Made by a program: the position numbers and the translations under genes | Source: a bacterium | GTDB lineage: Bacteria; UBA9089; CG2-30-40-21; SBAY01 | DNA: 5,196 nt | Direction of reading: 5' to 3' | NCBI GenBank assembly: GCA_030018635.1 | Contig: JASEHU010000170.1 | Location: 1 to 5,196 of the forward strand | Shown here: in pieces, positions 5,174 to 5,196 of the stretch | How the letters are laid out: every line of letters begins with the position of its first letter | How positions within the stretch are numbered: the stretch's first letter is position 1 | The notes under the pieces: generated by a model | Database searches by the model: none | Seen by the model: only the letters and a program-made list of their open reading frames with translations | What the model was told of the DNA's origin: nothing

Positions 5174-5196
5174 AACCGCTAAAGCGGTTATTTTCT
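5174..5196 (+). terminator. Hairpin with U-rich tail near the right edge
   Basis: AACCGC (5174-5179) and GCGGTT (5184-5189) pair around TAAA, followed by ATTTTCT at the window end. It is about 50 nt downstream of the predicted start of the 5088-5116 promoter. It could end a small RNA, act as an attenuator, or be part of a leader; the window stops before this can be decided. Confidence 0.4.

Overview
The window holds one conserved housekeeping gene cluster, one truncated gene at the left edge, and an unusual density of short, self-complementary repeats. Bases are AT-rich. Genes and promoters look bacterial: sigma-70-type -35/-10 boxes with 17-nt spacers and purine-rich ribosome binding sites. 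The order phoH - 7TM-HD phosphodiesterase (pgpH) - ybeY is familiar from Firmicutes and several deep-branching bacterial groups. The left-edge gene encodes a ferredoxin fused to a group-4-hydrogenase / complex I small subunit, which suggests an anaerobe. I cannot name a phylum from this sequence alone; an uncultured candidate lineage would fit.

Layout. 1-653: 3' part of the ferredoxin-NuoB/HycG-type fusion, with four tandem 15-bp units inserted in frame. 654-940: no gene, a few weak hairpins and a possible terminator. 941-1056: good promoter and leader of phoH, with a perfect 15-bp hairpin made of GTGAAAA heptamers. 1057-2001: phoH. 2001-2109: the phoH-pgpH spacer, built almost entirely from 7-nt units that fold into one long imperfect hairpin. 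2127-4457: pgpH, a membrane HD-domain cyclic-di-AMP phosphodiesterase candidate. 4372-4866: ybeY, overlapping pgpH by 86 nt and carrying six tandem 9-nt palindromic units in a surface loop. 4859-5087: a doubtful 32-codon ORF and a possible operon-end hairpin. 5088-5196: a near-consensus promoter followed by a hairpin with a U-rich tail, either a small RNA or the leader of a gene beyond the window.

How the genes relate. PhoH (YbeZ-like NTPase) and YbeY (metal-dependent RNase) are functional partners in RNA and ribosome maturation in other bacteria. The 7TM-HD protein between them links the operon to nucleotide second-messenger turnover. The hydrogenase-type gene is on the same strand but separated by about 400 nt and has its own context.

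The most interesting feature is the repeats. Units inside genes have lengths divisible by three (15 and 9 nt) and add residues without breaking the frame. Units between genes are 7 nt long and surround phoH. All three types are either individually near-palindromic or arranged as inverted pairs. One degenerate 15-nt unit lies in the pgpH/ybeY overlap and is translated in two frames.
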